Below are positions 36,219-49,632 of a stretch of 64,000 bases of DNA, one piece after another. This stretch comes from Arabidopsis thaliana (lineage: Eukaryota > Streptophyta > Magnoliopsida > Brassicales > Brassicaceae). The stretch covers positions 13,207,001 to 13,271,000 of the forward strand of contig NC_003075.7 of assembly GCF_000001735.4 (NCBI RefSeq), in the 5' to 3' direction. Positions within the stretch are counted from its first letter, which is position 1. Every line of letters begins with the position of its first letter. Both the position numbers and the translations under genes were made by a program. Below the pieces are notes generated by a model. It saw only the letters and a list, made by a program, of their open reading frames with translations. It did no database searches and was not told the DNA's origin.

Positions 36219-39200
36219 TTATTTGGCTGTTCTTTTTACAAGAGAGATCCCATTGGGTTCACCACCCCATTCTTCAAGTACAATGACAAGGTTATTAGTT
36301 GGCTTCAGCCATGAACGAGGCACATGGTACCTGAAAACGAAGATAAAGTTCAAACCTTTGATTCAAATTTGGACTCAAGAAGAAGAAGAATTTAGGCAGT
36401 TTTACTCACCATCTTTGTGAAGCTTCTCCACAGTTACTCAAACATTTCTTCTCTGTGAAAGTCCCGGCATAGCTGCAGCGTTCGCATTTCCCACGAGCTG
36501 TATATGCTGGCCAGTGGCGTCCGATGTTCTGCCCATTTATCCACATTTGACCTTTCCCCATTGTGTTCATGTCTAAAGCCAATGGTTCATTGCCTGTTGG
36601 TGAGTCAAAAGTAGACTGCAAAAAGAGATGGTGAAAATTCTGCCCTGTGGATTTCGGTTTTCATTATATTGATCTAACTTTGTTGGTGGTCATGATTCAT
36701 TGATTCCTCTGTTTCTCTTACCTTGTACCAGGTCAAGGGCTGCTTTTTAGCCACTAATGATCCTTCTTTCCATTCTACCGTTGAACTCCCGGCTAAGGTA
36801 TGAACGCTCAGAGCTTCACCCTTAGTACCAATCTGCTTGAAACACAAATGAACAAATGTTTATTTCATTGTTAATGATTGTTGGTAAGCAAACTCGTTTC
36901 TCTTGAATTTCAGGAGGACCTTGTAAGACCATTTCCATTTAGTCATGTCCCATGTTCCGGAGTTAACTCCATTCAGTGTCACTGGGCCAAGAACTCCAGT
37001 ATTCCAAGTCTCATAATGCACGCCAACGTTCTGTGAGCAATGAAGGACCAGGAAGCTTAGAACGTAATCAGTGTATGAGAAAAAAGCGCAGAGATAAACT
37101 GAGGAGAACTAACCGGCAGACCCGCTGCAGTACTCAATAGAGCAAGTTTGTTGACCCCTGCATGTAATTTGATCTTCTGACTAAATGTTAGCTTTGGCTT
37201 CTCCAGTGATCCATATGCAGTTCCTGAAACAAAGAAATGTTTAACAGAAGACAAAGGCAAGCTACCATGAGGATGAGTTTGGCCTATCTTAATGTTACCT
37301 GCAAGCTGGCCATTAACGAATACATGAAGAGCATGCCCAGCTGACCCAATAGTAAGAAGAGGGTCTTCACCAGTTAGGAACTTTTCATCAGGACTGATTG
37401 TAATACTGATTTATATCCACAGACAAAACCAACCGTGAGTTCTCCCTTTGAGACAGGAAGATAGATAGTAACCAAAATGTTGTCAAGAATTTTCTAGTAT
37501 TACTCACTCTGTCAGATACCAGAAATAGTCTGTCTTGTCTCTGGTGATACTTATCTGTTCCACAAGCCCATCTTGTGAAAAGGTACCATTGTCATTTGCA
37601 GAAGGAATCTCTTCGTTGTATGAACCCCAAGAGAATGGTGTGTTTGTAGGAACCATCTTCATGTGTATGCTTGATGTACGGACCTGTACCTTGTAACACA
37701 GAGGTCAATTTCAGTGATACCATCACCCTTAACATATCAACAAGGTAATGTGTTTGATAAGTTTTTTTCTCAAAGTTGATATACCTTGGCAGTGTTGTAA
37801 TACTCAGTTTTGCAGTCGGGTAGAATACTGACAGACCAAGGAGGCAGATCATATGTAGATCCGCCAAACAAGACTCTTGCAGCAGAACTTGTGTTGTAGT
37901 TTGAGAGAAAAGCAGCGCAAGATGACTTAGACTTGAACACGTGAGCCTGAAAAACAAAACATGCCCACGAAAAGGTAAATAACTTTTTTTGGAAGTTTTT
38001 CTTCTCTTCTCATGTGTATTGATATGCATTGCATCCATTACTTCTTGTTTATCCCCGAGTGATGTGACTGTAGGATCAGCAGAGACCAATGCCGGTTCGC
38101 AGAGCTTGATGACCTTATGCAGCCTTTTCAAGTGACTATACTTAGGTTCTCTCGGTAACCCTTTTGAAAAATAAACCAAAACAAGTATTAGATGATGGTT
38201 CAATATCGTTTTGTTACCATTGTGTTTTGTAGGTAATGAGACTTCAAATTACCGTATTCATCAAGAGGAGCATCATAGTCATAGCTGGTGGCGATGAATT
38301 CACCGGCTGTTCTGTCGAAGTTGGTTCCTCCATGGTACTGTTTAACAACATTTCCTCACTCCATGAATAATCAAATCTAGTATTTAAAGTTTCAACTATA
38401 GAGAAGCTGAATGAAGTTACCATATAATAGTTGATGAAAGAGCCACCGTTCTGTATGAAGCGAGCCACGGATAAGGCAATGTCTTCGGCTGGCCTGTATG
38501 GTACTGCACCTCCAAACTCTGTAAACCTGATAAATTATTTGCAGATTCACAAATAAAAAAGTTATTTCGTACAAAAATAAAAGATACATTAAATTTTTAT
38601 TTTCTTGGTCTTAAAGATTTGTATTGAATAGTAATATTTTTGGAAGGGACAATTGTGTTGTGTGACTTACCAACCAGTCCAGTTCTCTGTCCACATTTTC
38701 GGCTTATTGTCCGAGTTTGGTTTGAAATTCTCACAATAAAACCCATTACATGTGTTTATCTGTCGACCAAATAAATAAACAATTAATTGTTTTTTTTGTC
38801 ATTTGTTAAAAAGAACTATATAATAATATGTATTCCATTAAATTTCTCTTTTTGATCGATAAGTCCATGTAACGGAAACATGTGAGAAGAAGGAAATCAA
38901 ATTAACTGAAGTAACGTTATTTCCCACGTTAGGAAGCGTGATATAAACGTCAAATTGTAACAAGAAAATAATGAAGTTTTTACCAATAAAAAATAATAAT
39001 GAAGAGAACTTTAAATCAAAGAGGAGTAGAGGACACAGAATATTAGTGACTAACCTACCAAGAAAAATATACGAAGAAAGATGATTCGAGCTATTAGAGA
39101 ACACAAACACAAAGGAGATTCTATAAAAAAATTAAAAATGAATTAACAAACATCTTCTTTTGCTTAAAGAAAACATATATTATAATCGTTAGGTATAATA

Positions 39201-40823
39201 AAACCAATTAATAGAGTATATATATGTATTATTAAGAGGTAAAAGTAAGAGAAGACAAGAAAATAAACAATACAAAATGAAAAAAAAAAGTATACTACAA
39301 AACTTTTCTTTTCCTTTTGTATCATTAAGAAAAAAAGATTTACGAGAGAACACAATAACATATTTTAAGTACAAAATAAAACCCCAAAAAAATAATAAAC
39401 AAAACTACTTCTTTTGCTTAAAGAAAATATAAGCAGAAAGCAAATATGTAATAACTAAAGAGAGAAAAAAGGAAGAAGAACATACAATAGAGTTAGGAGC
39501 ATCATCTTGCTTGCACATAATCCATGGGACACCAGTGGAGAGTCCTTGTGCCATTTCAGCTACCCATTTTGTGTATGCCTTCCCTGGTGCTCCTATCTCC
39601 CACTCTATTGGTCCATACTCATTCTCTATCTGCCCATTTAAAACATACAATGTAAATATCATCTTTTTTTCTTTCAAAAACAAAGATTCATTTGGATATA
39701 CACTACTGACATTATGTACTAACTAATACGAAAACAAACAAACCTGTGACAGAATGATGGGTCCTCCTTGAGTCTCAAATAATTTTTCTTCTTTCATCAT
39801 CCTCACAATCTTCTCAGTGAATTTTTGCATTGCAGCCTTTTCATTATCACATCAATTTTTTGTTAGTTATCCCAAAAAATGGAAACTTTATAACATATGA
39901 GAAGAAAGTTAGATAAGTTTTATACCTTGAAAGGTTCATTGTCGGTCCTAAATACCATACCGGGAACATATTTGAGCCACACAGGAAACCCTCTGCAAAC
40001 CATTAATTTAAACATATTTCAATGAATAATTATATCAAAAAGAAAGAGATTCAACAAATTTAATCTGTATTAATTAGACCATATAGTTTACCCAAAGTTC
40101 CATTCAGCGCAAACATAGGGACCAATCCTGAGATGAACGTAAAGACCAGCTTGTTGTACCACCTTGATGAACTTAACTAGATCATATCTGTCCTCAAAAT
40201 AATACTAAAGCAGAAATAAAAGTTATAGAATTAGTTAAAGAATTCAAAGTTATAGAATTAGTTAAAGAATCAAAAGTTATAGCTTTGACTTACTTGTCCA
40301 GGAGAAGGTTCATGCCCATTCCAGAAAACATAAGTCTGTATAACATCCAACCCTCCATCTTTGGCTTTTTGTATAAGGTCAGGCCACATCTATATATAAA
40401 ACATAGCATTCAGGAGATATTTTTATAAATACTTTATCTTATACAAAGAAGGAATTTGTAATGAAATAGTGTAGACTATAAGCAAAACCAAGAAAACTCC
40501 ATGTGCAGAAAAACTTTGGAAACAAAGATCCAATAATAACGCAGAAAATATGCATAGAATTAAAGAAGAAAAAATGCATGAAGATTCTGCTTAACCACAA
40601 ATAAAAGAGATTTAATTGTTTTCTATGTATTGAAGAAATTGAAGAATACCTCAGGTGTGCTTCTTGGGTAGTGAATGGAGCCAGAGAGAAGGATCCTTCT
40701 CTGACCATTGATGATCACAGCTTTACGATCGTAAGTGACAATTGCTTTAACTGAACAAATCAAAGATGAACAACAAAGAATCCCCAGAAGTATCCATGCC
40801 TTTTCCCTGAAATTTAACCCCAT
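36219..40823 (-). CDS. BGAL12: Beta-galactosidase 12 (GH35)
   Basis: Eighteen exons on the minus strand: 40823-40650, 40389-40294, 40204-40092, 39992-39926, 39836-39744, 39629-39486, 38759-38671, 38526-38421, 38337-38253, 38160-38042, 37946-37785, 37689-37508, 37405-37299, 37223-37114, 37030-36920, 36832-36722, 36615-36410, 36330-36219. All phases close and give 728 residues, as in BGAL12. A signal peptide (1 to about 27) leads into the GH35 barrel. The signature [14 protein letters not shown] supplies acid/base Glu-183 and WTENWTGW the probable nucleophile Glu-254. Beta-sandwich domains follow. The C-terminal lectin domain of longer plant BGALs is absent. Role: removes terminal beta-galactosyl residues from cell-wall or apoplastic glycans. 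The start at 40823 is the first ATG; the open frame above it has none. Intron 6 is unusually long (726 bp). Confidence 0.97.
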
Positions 40824-40949
40824 CTTTTTCCTTATTTGCAAACCTTTGGATGTTTTTTTTTTCTTTGGTGTGTGTGGAGAAAAGAAGATTCCACCGAAAA
40901 TGTTATGTATTGGGTATTATTGGGTTTGGAGTTATGAGGTTCTTGAAGC

Positions 40950-40957
40950 TATTTATA
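40950..40957 (-). promoter_or_regulatory. TATA box of BGAL12
   Basis: On the minus strand this reads TATAAATA, the plant consensus, about 127 bp upstream of the BGAL12 start codon. The distance suits a start site about 30 bp downstream and a leader of about 90 bp. Confidence 0.55.
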
Positions 40958-42730
40958 GATTAAGGTTGACACACATGTCATCTCATTATTATACTATCTT
41001 AAGGAGTATTAGAGTACTTGCACCAAAATGAGAACATTTGGGAGAGTAATTAAGAATATAATCATGGATAAATAACAATTTATAATTCTCCTATTGCCAA
41101 TAATGATTTTGAATTATGGAAGTATTATTTTTGTCTCATTGTCATTTACAAATTTTAATCGGAAGTTAGTGGGACCCAGTTTACTTCATTTGGGCGGGTG
41201 ACTTTAAACCCTTGGCTTGGTACCTTGCCAGTTACCAGTTGAGTAATTTGCAATTTTCCTATTTCTTTAAGATCCATTTTCCCATTTTCTAATTTTTTTT
41301 TTCTTGTTGAGTAGTTAAATAACCAAACACACTTAGATATGAAATCTATCAAATTTCATTAAAAAAATCCAAATTAAATATTTGTCTCTAACATGTCTGT
41401 TTGGTTTCAAGATTGAGTATTACATCATATTTAGAGAGATGTAAAATTAAAGTATGTAGATTTTCAACATACTGATTTCATATTATGAGATTTATGTTAA
41501 CTTATATGTTAAAACATACTGTATCTATTATTCTTGAACATTTAATAGACCATAATGAATCTTTGAAAATGGAATATATTGGAAGTTGTGTGGTCCGTGA
41601 CTCTAAGTAGACAACATGTAGAACACCATAGTAAAAGTCGATCGTGCAATGCATATTTATTGATGACAAACTATATATATTTTCTTATATGAATGTAAAT
41701 TATGTTAATAAATTAAATTTTAGGCAAACTTTAAGAAATGTTGCATTGTTTGTTTGACTGTTAAATGTTAAATATTTAACTCGTTAGGATATTGGATTAA
41801 TCAAATGTAGGCCTCGTGAACTATAGTAGGATATTGTGTTAATCTATAATTCAATAATTGAAGTGATGAAATGAGGTTTAGTTGACACATTGGTTCGTTG
41901 ATAAAGTCAAGTTGCCGCATCTTATGACTTAACTTCGTTGACTACAAAGCTTTACCTTCGACGCCCACTAACCATTCAAAGAATGCCACCTGGCTCTATT
42001 AACCAAATCTTACTAACACCCCCCTATCCAATCCCCCAACGTTCACCAACTAACCATTGTGACAGATATAATAATACCGTGTACACTTACTTTGTTCATA
42101 AAAAACTATACATGTATTTTGAAAAACAAAACAAATCGCATGTTAAAGTGAAGAGTTCGAAAAGAAAAATCAAATAAGTTGGAAATTCTTTTATCATAAA
42201 CCTAGATTACTGTTATGAAATTGCAATTGGAACGGGAGAAATATCACCTTATTATAGCGTATCAAAGTAGTTAGGAGCATACGAAACCTTGGATTTTCAC
42301 AATACAAAAACAAACAAATTGGTTTCTAATGCTTAATTTGACGTCTCCTACGTTTCGCGTTCTGTATGAAAAGACAGAGGAAAGGAGGTCATTGAACAAA
42401 TCTAAAATGAAATAACAATGCTCTAACTAATCATAAGTTATTCTGCTGGACAAGTGAAAAGAGAGAAGTTTTGTGTTGGTATAGTGTGTCACACTATCAA
42501 CATTGTTGTAAATTAAAACTTGGTTAGGTGCTCGAAAAACGAATTTAATCTAGTTAAAAGTAACTTCTGTCTTAACATTAAAACCAAAAAAAAAGAAAAA
42601 GTAAATTCTAAAGACAAAATATATTGTCCCATACTCCCATTTCCACCTTTATCTTTTGTTTCTTCTCTTAATGGGAGAAAAAATGGGAAAATTATATGTT
42701 TCAATTCGAACAAACAGATGCCCTTTTAAA

Positions 42731-42935
42731 AGCCCAGTTTTTTTCAGCCCAATAACAAAATAATGGGATAGAAGCAAACATGGACCAAACCAGATCATTA
42801 ACCAAACCGAACCAAACCTGGATAAAATTCGGCTGTTCTAAACCGTTTTCCTTTGTAGACAACAAGATAGCGACGGCGACGCATTTATTCTTCAGAGATT
42901 ATCTTCTAGGGTTTCTAGGGTTTGGGTTTGGGTTT
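42731..42935. promoter_or_regulatory. Orphan site II / telo-box promoter-like module
   Basis: AGCCCA (site II, TGGGCT on the other strand) occurs at 42731-42736 and 42746-42751. Two TAGGGTTT telo-boxes occur at 42907-42914 and 42916-42923, followed by two to three TTTGGG units to 42938. In Arabidopsis this combination marks promoters of ribosomal-protein, translation and snoRNA genes. No such gene is recognised on either side: BGAL12 and GATA22 begin about 1.9 and 3.3 kb away. Confidence 0.5.
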
Positions 42936-45900
42936 GGGGACGTATATGCTTGACCACCACATAATTAATATATATCTATATATGCGTACGTTGAAGATTA
43001 GTCTGGACTATATAGCTAAGAAAATCTTAGAAAATCCGATCTAATGAATGAAAAGTATATTTGTGATAATGATGCATGTAAAGATTAGATGATAATATCG
43101 AAGAAAAAGAAAGTTCACATCACACAGATCAATATATGTCACAAGACAGATTGATACGGTGGTGAAGATCAGAGAGGTAATGGTCCCTTTTGGGAAATTT
43201 TATTATATAGAAGAAACCAAAACAAGAGACAAGTCATGAAAAGTACCAAAATGTTGGACATAACCCCAATTTCACTGACATTCACATATATAGATATACA
43301 TACAGTCTCATATGTATGTCTAAATATGTGTCTTGTTCCTCTCAAAGTGTCACTAGGGTGAGAGAATTTGTGATCCCTATGCCGCATACGTATCCCATCT
43401 CTCTATCGTTTATTTTTCTCATGCCACTTCTGTTTTTTTCCTAAATACATATCTATCTGATCGGATTCTTACTTCATTTATTGTGATTCAGATTCTGTTC
43501 TTTGTGTATGTTTCCCTCTTGCCCTTAGCATTGTTTCAATGGGTGCTACTAGGGCTTATAGTAGTTGATGGATACCCGCTGAAACGGACCGCGCGCGAGT
43601 TAAATAAAGTATTAAGTTTTTTTCCTCTTCTGAAAATTACATATGTTACCTTTACTTGGTCCATAATCATACATCTTTGATCTTACAATAGGCAGCTTTT
43701 ATGTTCAATTATATATGAGAGTTTGTAAGAAAAGACATCCAAACCAATTCGCATGGTCCCTTACTTGGTTCTGTCAAAAGAAAGGTCTAGAGCCTACGTT
43801 TTTGTATGTTTGAACTTCTTTTGGTATACTTCTATGTAGCTTAATGTTTGGTTATTTTCTAACCATTTTGTTAAAAAGTAAAAAATATTAGTTTTGGTTA
43901 TAAAAATTTGAACATGTGGTGGGGCTACGTACGTATTAGCTGCGATAATTGGATGTATGTGCATAAAGCAAGTTGTAGCTAAGGAACTTTCAAAGGTGAT
44001 AGATCCTCCCTTTTTTCTTTTGTTTGTTTTTGATCCGTGTATTGATTTTTAGGGTTTTTTTATATATATAAATTCGTCATGGGATCATAATTCACATTGT
44101 AAAACAGTAAAGATGTTGTCTAACTCATCTATTAAGCCCTGATCAATCTATATAATGTTATTCTTCGTTTGGATCAAACCTCATCCACCTTCACCAAACT
44201 TTACTTGAATCTTGATGCTCATTAAGCAAGCTTTAATTTATAAAGTTTTAAAATAGTAGAGTTACGAATTTGCGGTGAATCCTAAGTAATAATCAATCAT
44301 TAAGTCTCATTTGCACACAAAATTAAACTTCAAAAGCACATTGAAACTATATAACTTTTTAAAACATTTAGTAGCTAAACTCATGAAAGTGAAAATGTAG
44401 AAATGTAGAAATACAACATATATATAAACTAAAAAATGTATGTGGGGGGTCCTGAGTGACCTGTAAAACTTGATCAGAAGGAATTGAATGGTTTTGGCGA
44501 ATACTAAGGTGGGGATGTTTTCTTCCTTTGCCATTCTAAACCTATCACTTGTCTTCTCTCCCTCTCTTCCGCTCAATTATGATTCCCCTCTGTCCAGGAC
44601 TGCTCTCTCTCTCTCTCTCTAAGAATGATTATTGATGAATCACATGCGATAGAAAGATCAAGTGTTATGATACTTATATAGTTATATTATATATAATACT
44701 ATAATTTGTGTGTGGTCTTTTAACATATGATTGATATACAGTGTATGCAATAGTTAATCACTAAACTTTAATTTTAATAGAAAAATGACCGATCAACCTC
44801 ACTGATCCTGTTTTGAAGGTTCCTGCATGTTTTTATTTTTTATTTGTTGGGTATTTATCGAACAGTCTTCTACCTTTGCAATGATTAACCAATAAGACAA
44901 CGACTGATCAATGACGATAGTGAATGAATTCACGATGGAGTTTTGTTACGTGATCAATTAAACAGATCTTGAATTCAAATTACGTAGCTTTATCTTTTTA
45001 AGAAAGTAAAATCATGACATTTAGGATAGAGAATTGCTAAAATTGATACAACAACCGTACTGAAAAGTTATATCAGATCATCCAGAGGAGCCGGTTGCAA
45101 CGCATCATTTGATCATTATCATGATATGTGTGGCTCTTGTTCAAGTAATTACTATTATTATCTACTTGTTATTTGTTATATGGTTGAGTTTCTCTCTTTT
45201 ATAGGGTAACGAAATATTACAGATAGGATTACTTGTGTTTTGGGGTCGTCCACTACCATTCCTACACTCATTTTGTCTCATGTGTTTGTTTTCAGATGTA
45301 CTCACGTGAACCTCTTAATTTATTACTTTTGGTTTGTGTTTTCCTCCACAGTTTGACAAGGGCGATAAATATTTTTTATTCACAAAATAACTATAGATAA
45401 GTTTTAGATCTCAGCCGTTGTAGTTCGAATTAAGCAAATTTAACCAGCAGTGCACTAGTAGTTCAATCGGTTATCTAAACTTTAGTATAGATCTCAGCTG
45501 TCTATAATCTATCCGTTACCATTATCTCTTACAATCTCTAACGATATCATTTTTTACTAGCACCAATATTCAGACAGTTGATTGCTCTTCATCAGTCTCT
45601 AAACATGGCCATATAATCCTTGCGTAAGTTTATATAACACTGGTCTCTGCCCTAAATTTTCGAGGGATCCATTTTCCTAAAAAAGATTTAATTGTATAGA
45701 TTTTTGTTAGTGAGCAAGACACTTGTTAATAATGCTATGTACTACATATATATGTATCTTTCACCAAATCAGTTTTTCAAATTTATAAACATAAAAAGTA
45801 AGAATTGAACCCCCAAAAAAATACAAGAAGTAAATATAACTAAACTTCTATTCTTCTTTTTTTTTTCTTTTTTGTTGAAGAAATGGTATTTGTATTTCTT

Positions 45901-46209
45901 AATTTGTTTTTCTTTTTGCTTAATAACTTCTTTTTTATACATTAGATTTTTGATATTGTATATATACATCAAACAAGTTAAATAATGGTTTTATCCATAT
46001 TTTCTAAATTCTCCTAATTAACTCTACTAGAGTTAATATGTGTGTATATAGTCACACATATACACAAACATTTGTTTCTGCTCGTGGTCTATATATTGCC
46101 TTTTAAAAGGGTCAAACATAGTATAGCTTGGATCCTTCTTTACTTGTCCCTGATCTCTCCTAATCTCTCGTCTTCCCTCTCTTTTGTGCTTCATCGATCT
46201 CTATCGGTC

Positions 46210-47659
46210 ATGGGTTCCAATTTTCATTACACAATAGATCTCAATGAAGATCAAAACCATCAGCCTTTTTTCGCTTCTCTTGGATCCTCTCTTCATCATC
46301 ATCTACAACAACAACAACAACAACAACAACATTTTCATCACCAAGCTTCTTCTAATCCCTCTTCTTTGATGTCACCGTCTCTTTCCTACTTTCCTTTCTT
46401 GATAAACTCTCGCCAAGATCAAGTATATGTTGGGTACAACAATAACACTTTTCATGATGTTCTTGATACCCATATCTCCCAACCTCTCGAGGTATAATTT
46501 CAAATGAATTTCATGTCAATATATTAACTCTTGATCCTTATATATATGGTTTATATTCATATGGAAATTTCAGACCAAGAACTTTGTATCTGATGGTGGT
46601 TCATCATCAAGTGATCAAATGGTGCCCAAGAAGGAGACACGACTAAAATTGACGATAAAGAAGAAAGATAATCATCAAGACCAAACCGATCTTCCTCAAT
46701 CCCCAATAAAAGACATGACAGGAACTAACTCGCTCAAGTGGATATCTTCGAAGGTGAGATTAATGAAGAAGAAAAAGGCGATTATTACCACCAGCGACAG
46801 CAGCAAACAACACACTAATAACGACCAATCCTCAAACCTAAGCAATTCGGAAAGACAGAATGGTTATAACAACGATTGCGTGATTAGGATTTGCTCCGAT
46901 TGTAACACAACCAAGACTCCTCTTTGGAGAAGTGGTCCGAGAGGTCCCAAGGTATTAATCACACGTCTGTTAATTACACATATATGCGTAAGCTTTTTTT
47001 TGGTTTTAATGTTAAAAGTAGATGCCTAAGTAATGTCATATATACTCATATTGATTATTAGAAGCTCACGAAGAATATGTCTTTTTATAGTACTAATTAA
47101 TAGCAAATGAAAAGTAAATCTACAAATCTCTAACTGGTAAAAACAATTTCATGTAGCATTATAAGTTGGTTTAAACAGATTAATCTTTGAGATCTTCTAA
47201 AATTCATGTTACAAGATAATTAACTAAATTATCATGTTTTTTCTTGTTTTGTTATTACAGTCTCTTTGTAACGCTTGTGGAATAAGGCAAAGGAAGGCCA
47301 GGCGGGCCGCTATGGCCACGGCAACCGCAACCGCAGTCTCTGGCGTATCCCCACCGGTCATGAAGAAGAAGATGCAAAACAAGAACAAGATATCAAATGG
47401 AGTTTATAAAATCTTATCTCCTTTGCCCCTAAAGGTAAACACGTGTAAGAGAATGATCACACTAGAGGAGACCGCATTAGCCGAGGATTTGGAGACCCAG
47501 AGCAACTCCACGATGTTATCATCTTCAGACAATATCTATTTCGATGATCTAGCATTACTGTTGAGCAAAAGTTCAGCTTATCAGCAAGTTTTCCCTCAAG
47601 ATGAGAAGGAGGCTGCCATTTTACTAATGGCTCTATCGCACGGAATGGTTCACGGGTGA
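46210..47659 (+). CDS. GATA22: GATA transcription factor 22 (CGA1/GNL)
   Basis: Three exons: 46210-46491, 46574-46951, 47261-47659, giving 352 residues. The class B GATA zinc finger is C201-x2-C204-x18-C223-x2-C226, split by intron 2 between GPRGPK and SLCNAC. A run of eight Gln (about 33-40) from CAA codons and His-rich flanks precede it. The C-terminus has the LLM motif (341-343) typical of B-class LLM-domain GATAs. Known role: cytokinin- and light-induced nuclear regulator of chlorophyll synthesis, chloroplast division, greening and repression of gibberellin responses, paralogous to GNC. The frame is open upstream to 46042, but the first in-frame ATG is 46210, so this start is used. The 3' neighbour is ACHT1, another chloroplast-related gene. 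Confidence 0.96.
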
Positions 47660-48295
47660 TTATTTTAAGTATTTTAATTATAACTCGCATGCTTAAGAAA
47701 TAAAATATAAACCATACCATAAGCCCTCATAGCTAGTAATATCTAGATTATTTGATACATGAAATTTTGTTGCGGTGATATATTAATTTCAGTCAGTCCA
47801 ACTTTATTATAAGAGAGTGTTGGGGTTTAGTAGATTTTGTATGAAAGGCTTGTATTTTATTTTTTATGGAACTTGATATCCCAACAATGTGGTTGTTCTT
47901 GTTCATTCGCATGTTTTTTGTGTTTCTAAGTTTTGAGAGTTGATATAAGAATTACTTTAATTTGTCAAGATCTCGTCAAGTGTTTATACTTGATGAAAAT
48001 CTTTTGGGGATCAAAACGGTTTGAAGTAAAGATCGTACTGTCGTACTGGTGTCTGTAGATTGATATTAAACTCGAACAACATGATTATTGTAATATACCT
48101 TAACTACCATATAATTTTTTTCAATTCTTTCTGGATACAATTGTAAGAAAACAGAAAAATCGGAAAAATGAGAAAATTCACCAAAACTAATGGGGTTGTT
48201 TTGAAATTAGTTTGATACTTGAGGATTGACAAACGAATTCTACTTTTCCGGGGAAAGAATTAGAGAGCGAAACAGAACAAAACAAACAAAAAGTC
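47660..48295. other. Intergenic region between GATA22 and ACHT1
   Basis: This 636-bp gap is AT-rich. Its left part should contain the GATA22 3' UTR, its right end the ACHT1 promoter and A-rich leader. No ORF or RNA gene was recognised. Confidence 0.5.
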
Positions 48296-49632
48296 ATGTC
48301 TCCGACGACGACATCGTTACGATCCCTAAGCTTCTCGCTTTACGCTTCTTCTAATTCTACTCCGATTTCTACACCAATTGAGGCCCGACAGTTACTGAGT
48401 TCATGCAATAGATTCTACGGTCTGTCCTCTTCGAGCTCTTCTTCCTCCCTTACTACTTCATCTTTGATCGGAAATCTTGTTTTCTCATCAAGGAATCAGT
48501 CTCTCTCCGTAAAGGTATACAATTTCGTAAATTTTTGTGATGGATTTCAACTTTACGGCCTAAATTCGAGAACCCATGTTCCACTTATTGAGAAATCTGC
48601 TTAATTCTTATGTCACTTGTAGTCGATTGGGAAATTAGGGATTTCTATATGTGCCATTGATTGTGATTACTCTTTATGTGGTCTTTTTGGTCCATTTGAA
48701 GATGTTTTAAGTTAGGTCTCTCAGCCACATAGACGATTACATTAGTCCTGTGTTTAAGTTCACACTGTCTTACTTTGATTGAAGCTAGGTTGCGTTAAGG
48801 GCTTTTAAATAACATCTAACTTTATGAGTGTTTGGTGTTGTCAGTGTGGCTACATATTGATGAAATGTATGTGTGTTTTGGGATAGGTCCAAGCGTTAGC
48901 TGCTGAAACCGAACAGCCAAAATGGTGGGAGAGGAAAGCAGGGCCAAACATGATTGACATTACCTCAGCTGAGCAGTTTCTCAACGCGTTAAAAGATGCG
49001 GGAGATAGATTAGTTATCGTAGATTTTTACGGAACTTGGTGTGGTTCTTGCCGTGCAATGTTCCCAAAGGTAACTTTCCCGTTAGCTACTTAACGATTGT
49101 ATCTCTTCGTGTATACTCGATCATCTCTCATTTCATTCAGTTCGCGAGTCTTGAACCATTATGTTTCTTAAGCTTGCTCAAATTATCGGCTTGCTTATTC
49201 TAAAGCTGAGACTCTTTTCTTATTCTTTTCCAGCTCTGCAAAACGGCGAAAGAACACCCTAACATCTTGTTCCTTAAAGTAAACTTTGACGAGAACAAGT
49301 CTCTCTGCAAAAGCTTAAACGTCAAGGTGTTACCGTATTTCCACTTCTACCGCGGTGCTGATGGCCAAGTCGAATCCTTCTCATGCTCTCTTGCCAAGGT
49401 TAGTTCTTCTTGTCCCAGCTTTCTTTAATTTCAAACGTCACTTGTCTATCACGAAACCAGAGAATAGTTACTGCATTGTATAGTCTTGATGGCGACCTCT
49501 AAGTCTAATAAGCGTCTGCAAACATTTATGCAGTTCCAGAAACTGAGAGAGGCGATAGAGAGACACAATGTAGGAAGTATCAGTAACATCTCTTCTTCAG
49601 CTTCTGAGAAAGTTGAAGATTCAAGTGAATAA
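48296..49632 (+). CDS. ACHT1: Atypical Cys/His-rich thioredoxin ACHT1 (chloroplast)
   Basis: Four exons: 48296-48514, 48887-49069, 49234-49398, 49534-49632, giving 221 residues. Residues 1 to about 75 are Ser/Thr-rich and nearly free of acidic residues, a chloroplast transit peptide; exon 1 corresponds closely to it. The thioredoxin fold follows, with active site WCGSC (Cys-125, Cys-128) in [15 protein letters not shown], replacing the usual WCGPC. This variant is the mark of the ACHT class. The expected cis-Pro is present in [10 protein letters not shown]. Known role: thylakoid thioredoxin with less reducing midpoint potential; ACHT1 and ACHT4 link 2-Cys peroxiredoxin oxidation to redox control of chloroplast enzymes. 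The final Ser-rich tail lies outside the fold. Confidence 0.95.

Larger units (their letters stand above)
40824..46209. other. Long gene-poor stretch between BGAL12 and GATA22
   Basis: These 5.4 kb are AT-rich with no recognised protein gene. A TATA box of BGAL12 is at 40950-40957. A telo-box/site II cluster at 42731-42935 looks like an orphan promoter. A (CT) repeat is near 44602-44620. A GC-rich patch near 43570-43600 (ACCGCGCGCGAG) stands out but lies in no convincing ORF. The last kilobase is the GATA22 upstream region. Confidence 0.5.

Noticed and set aside
40824..40841. Six-residue upstream extension of BGAL12
   Set aside because: It starts with TTG. The first ATG, at 40823, gives a good signal peptide and the usual length.
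44602..44620. CT dinucleotide repeat as a functional GAGA element
   Set aside because: A short microsatellite is common in Arabidopsis; nothing links it to a gene here.
46042..46209. 56-residue upstream extension of GATA22
   Set aside because: The frame is open, but no ATG lies in it before 46210; the nearby ATG at 46038 is in another frame.
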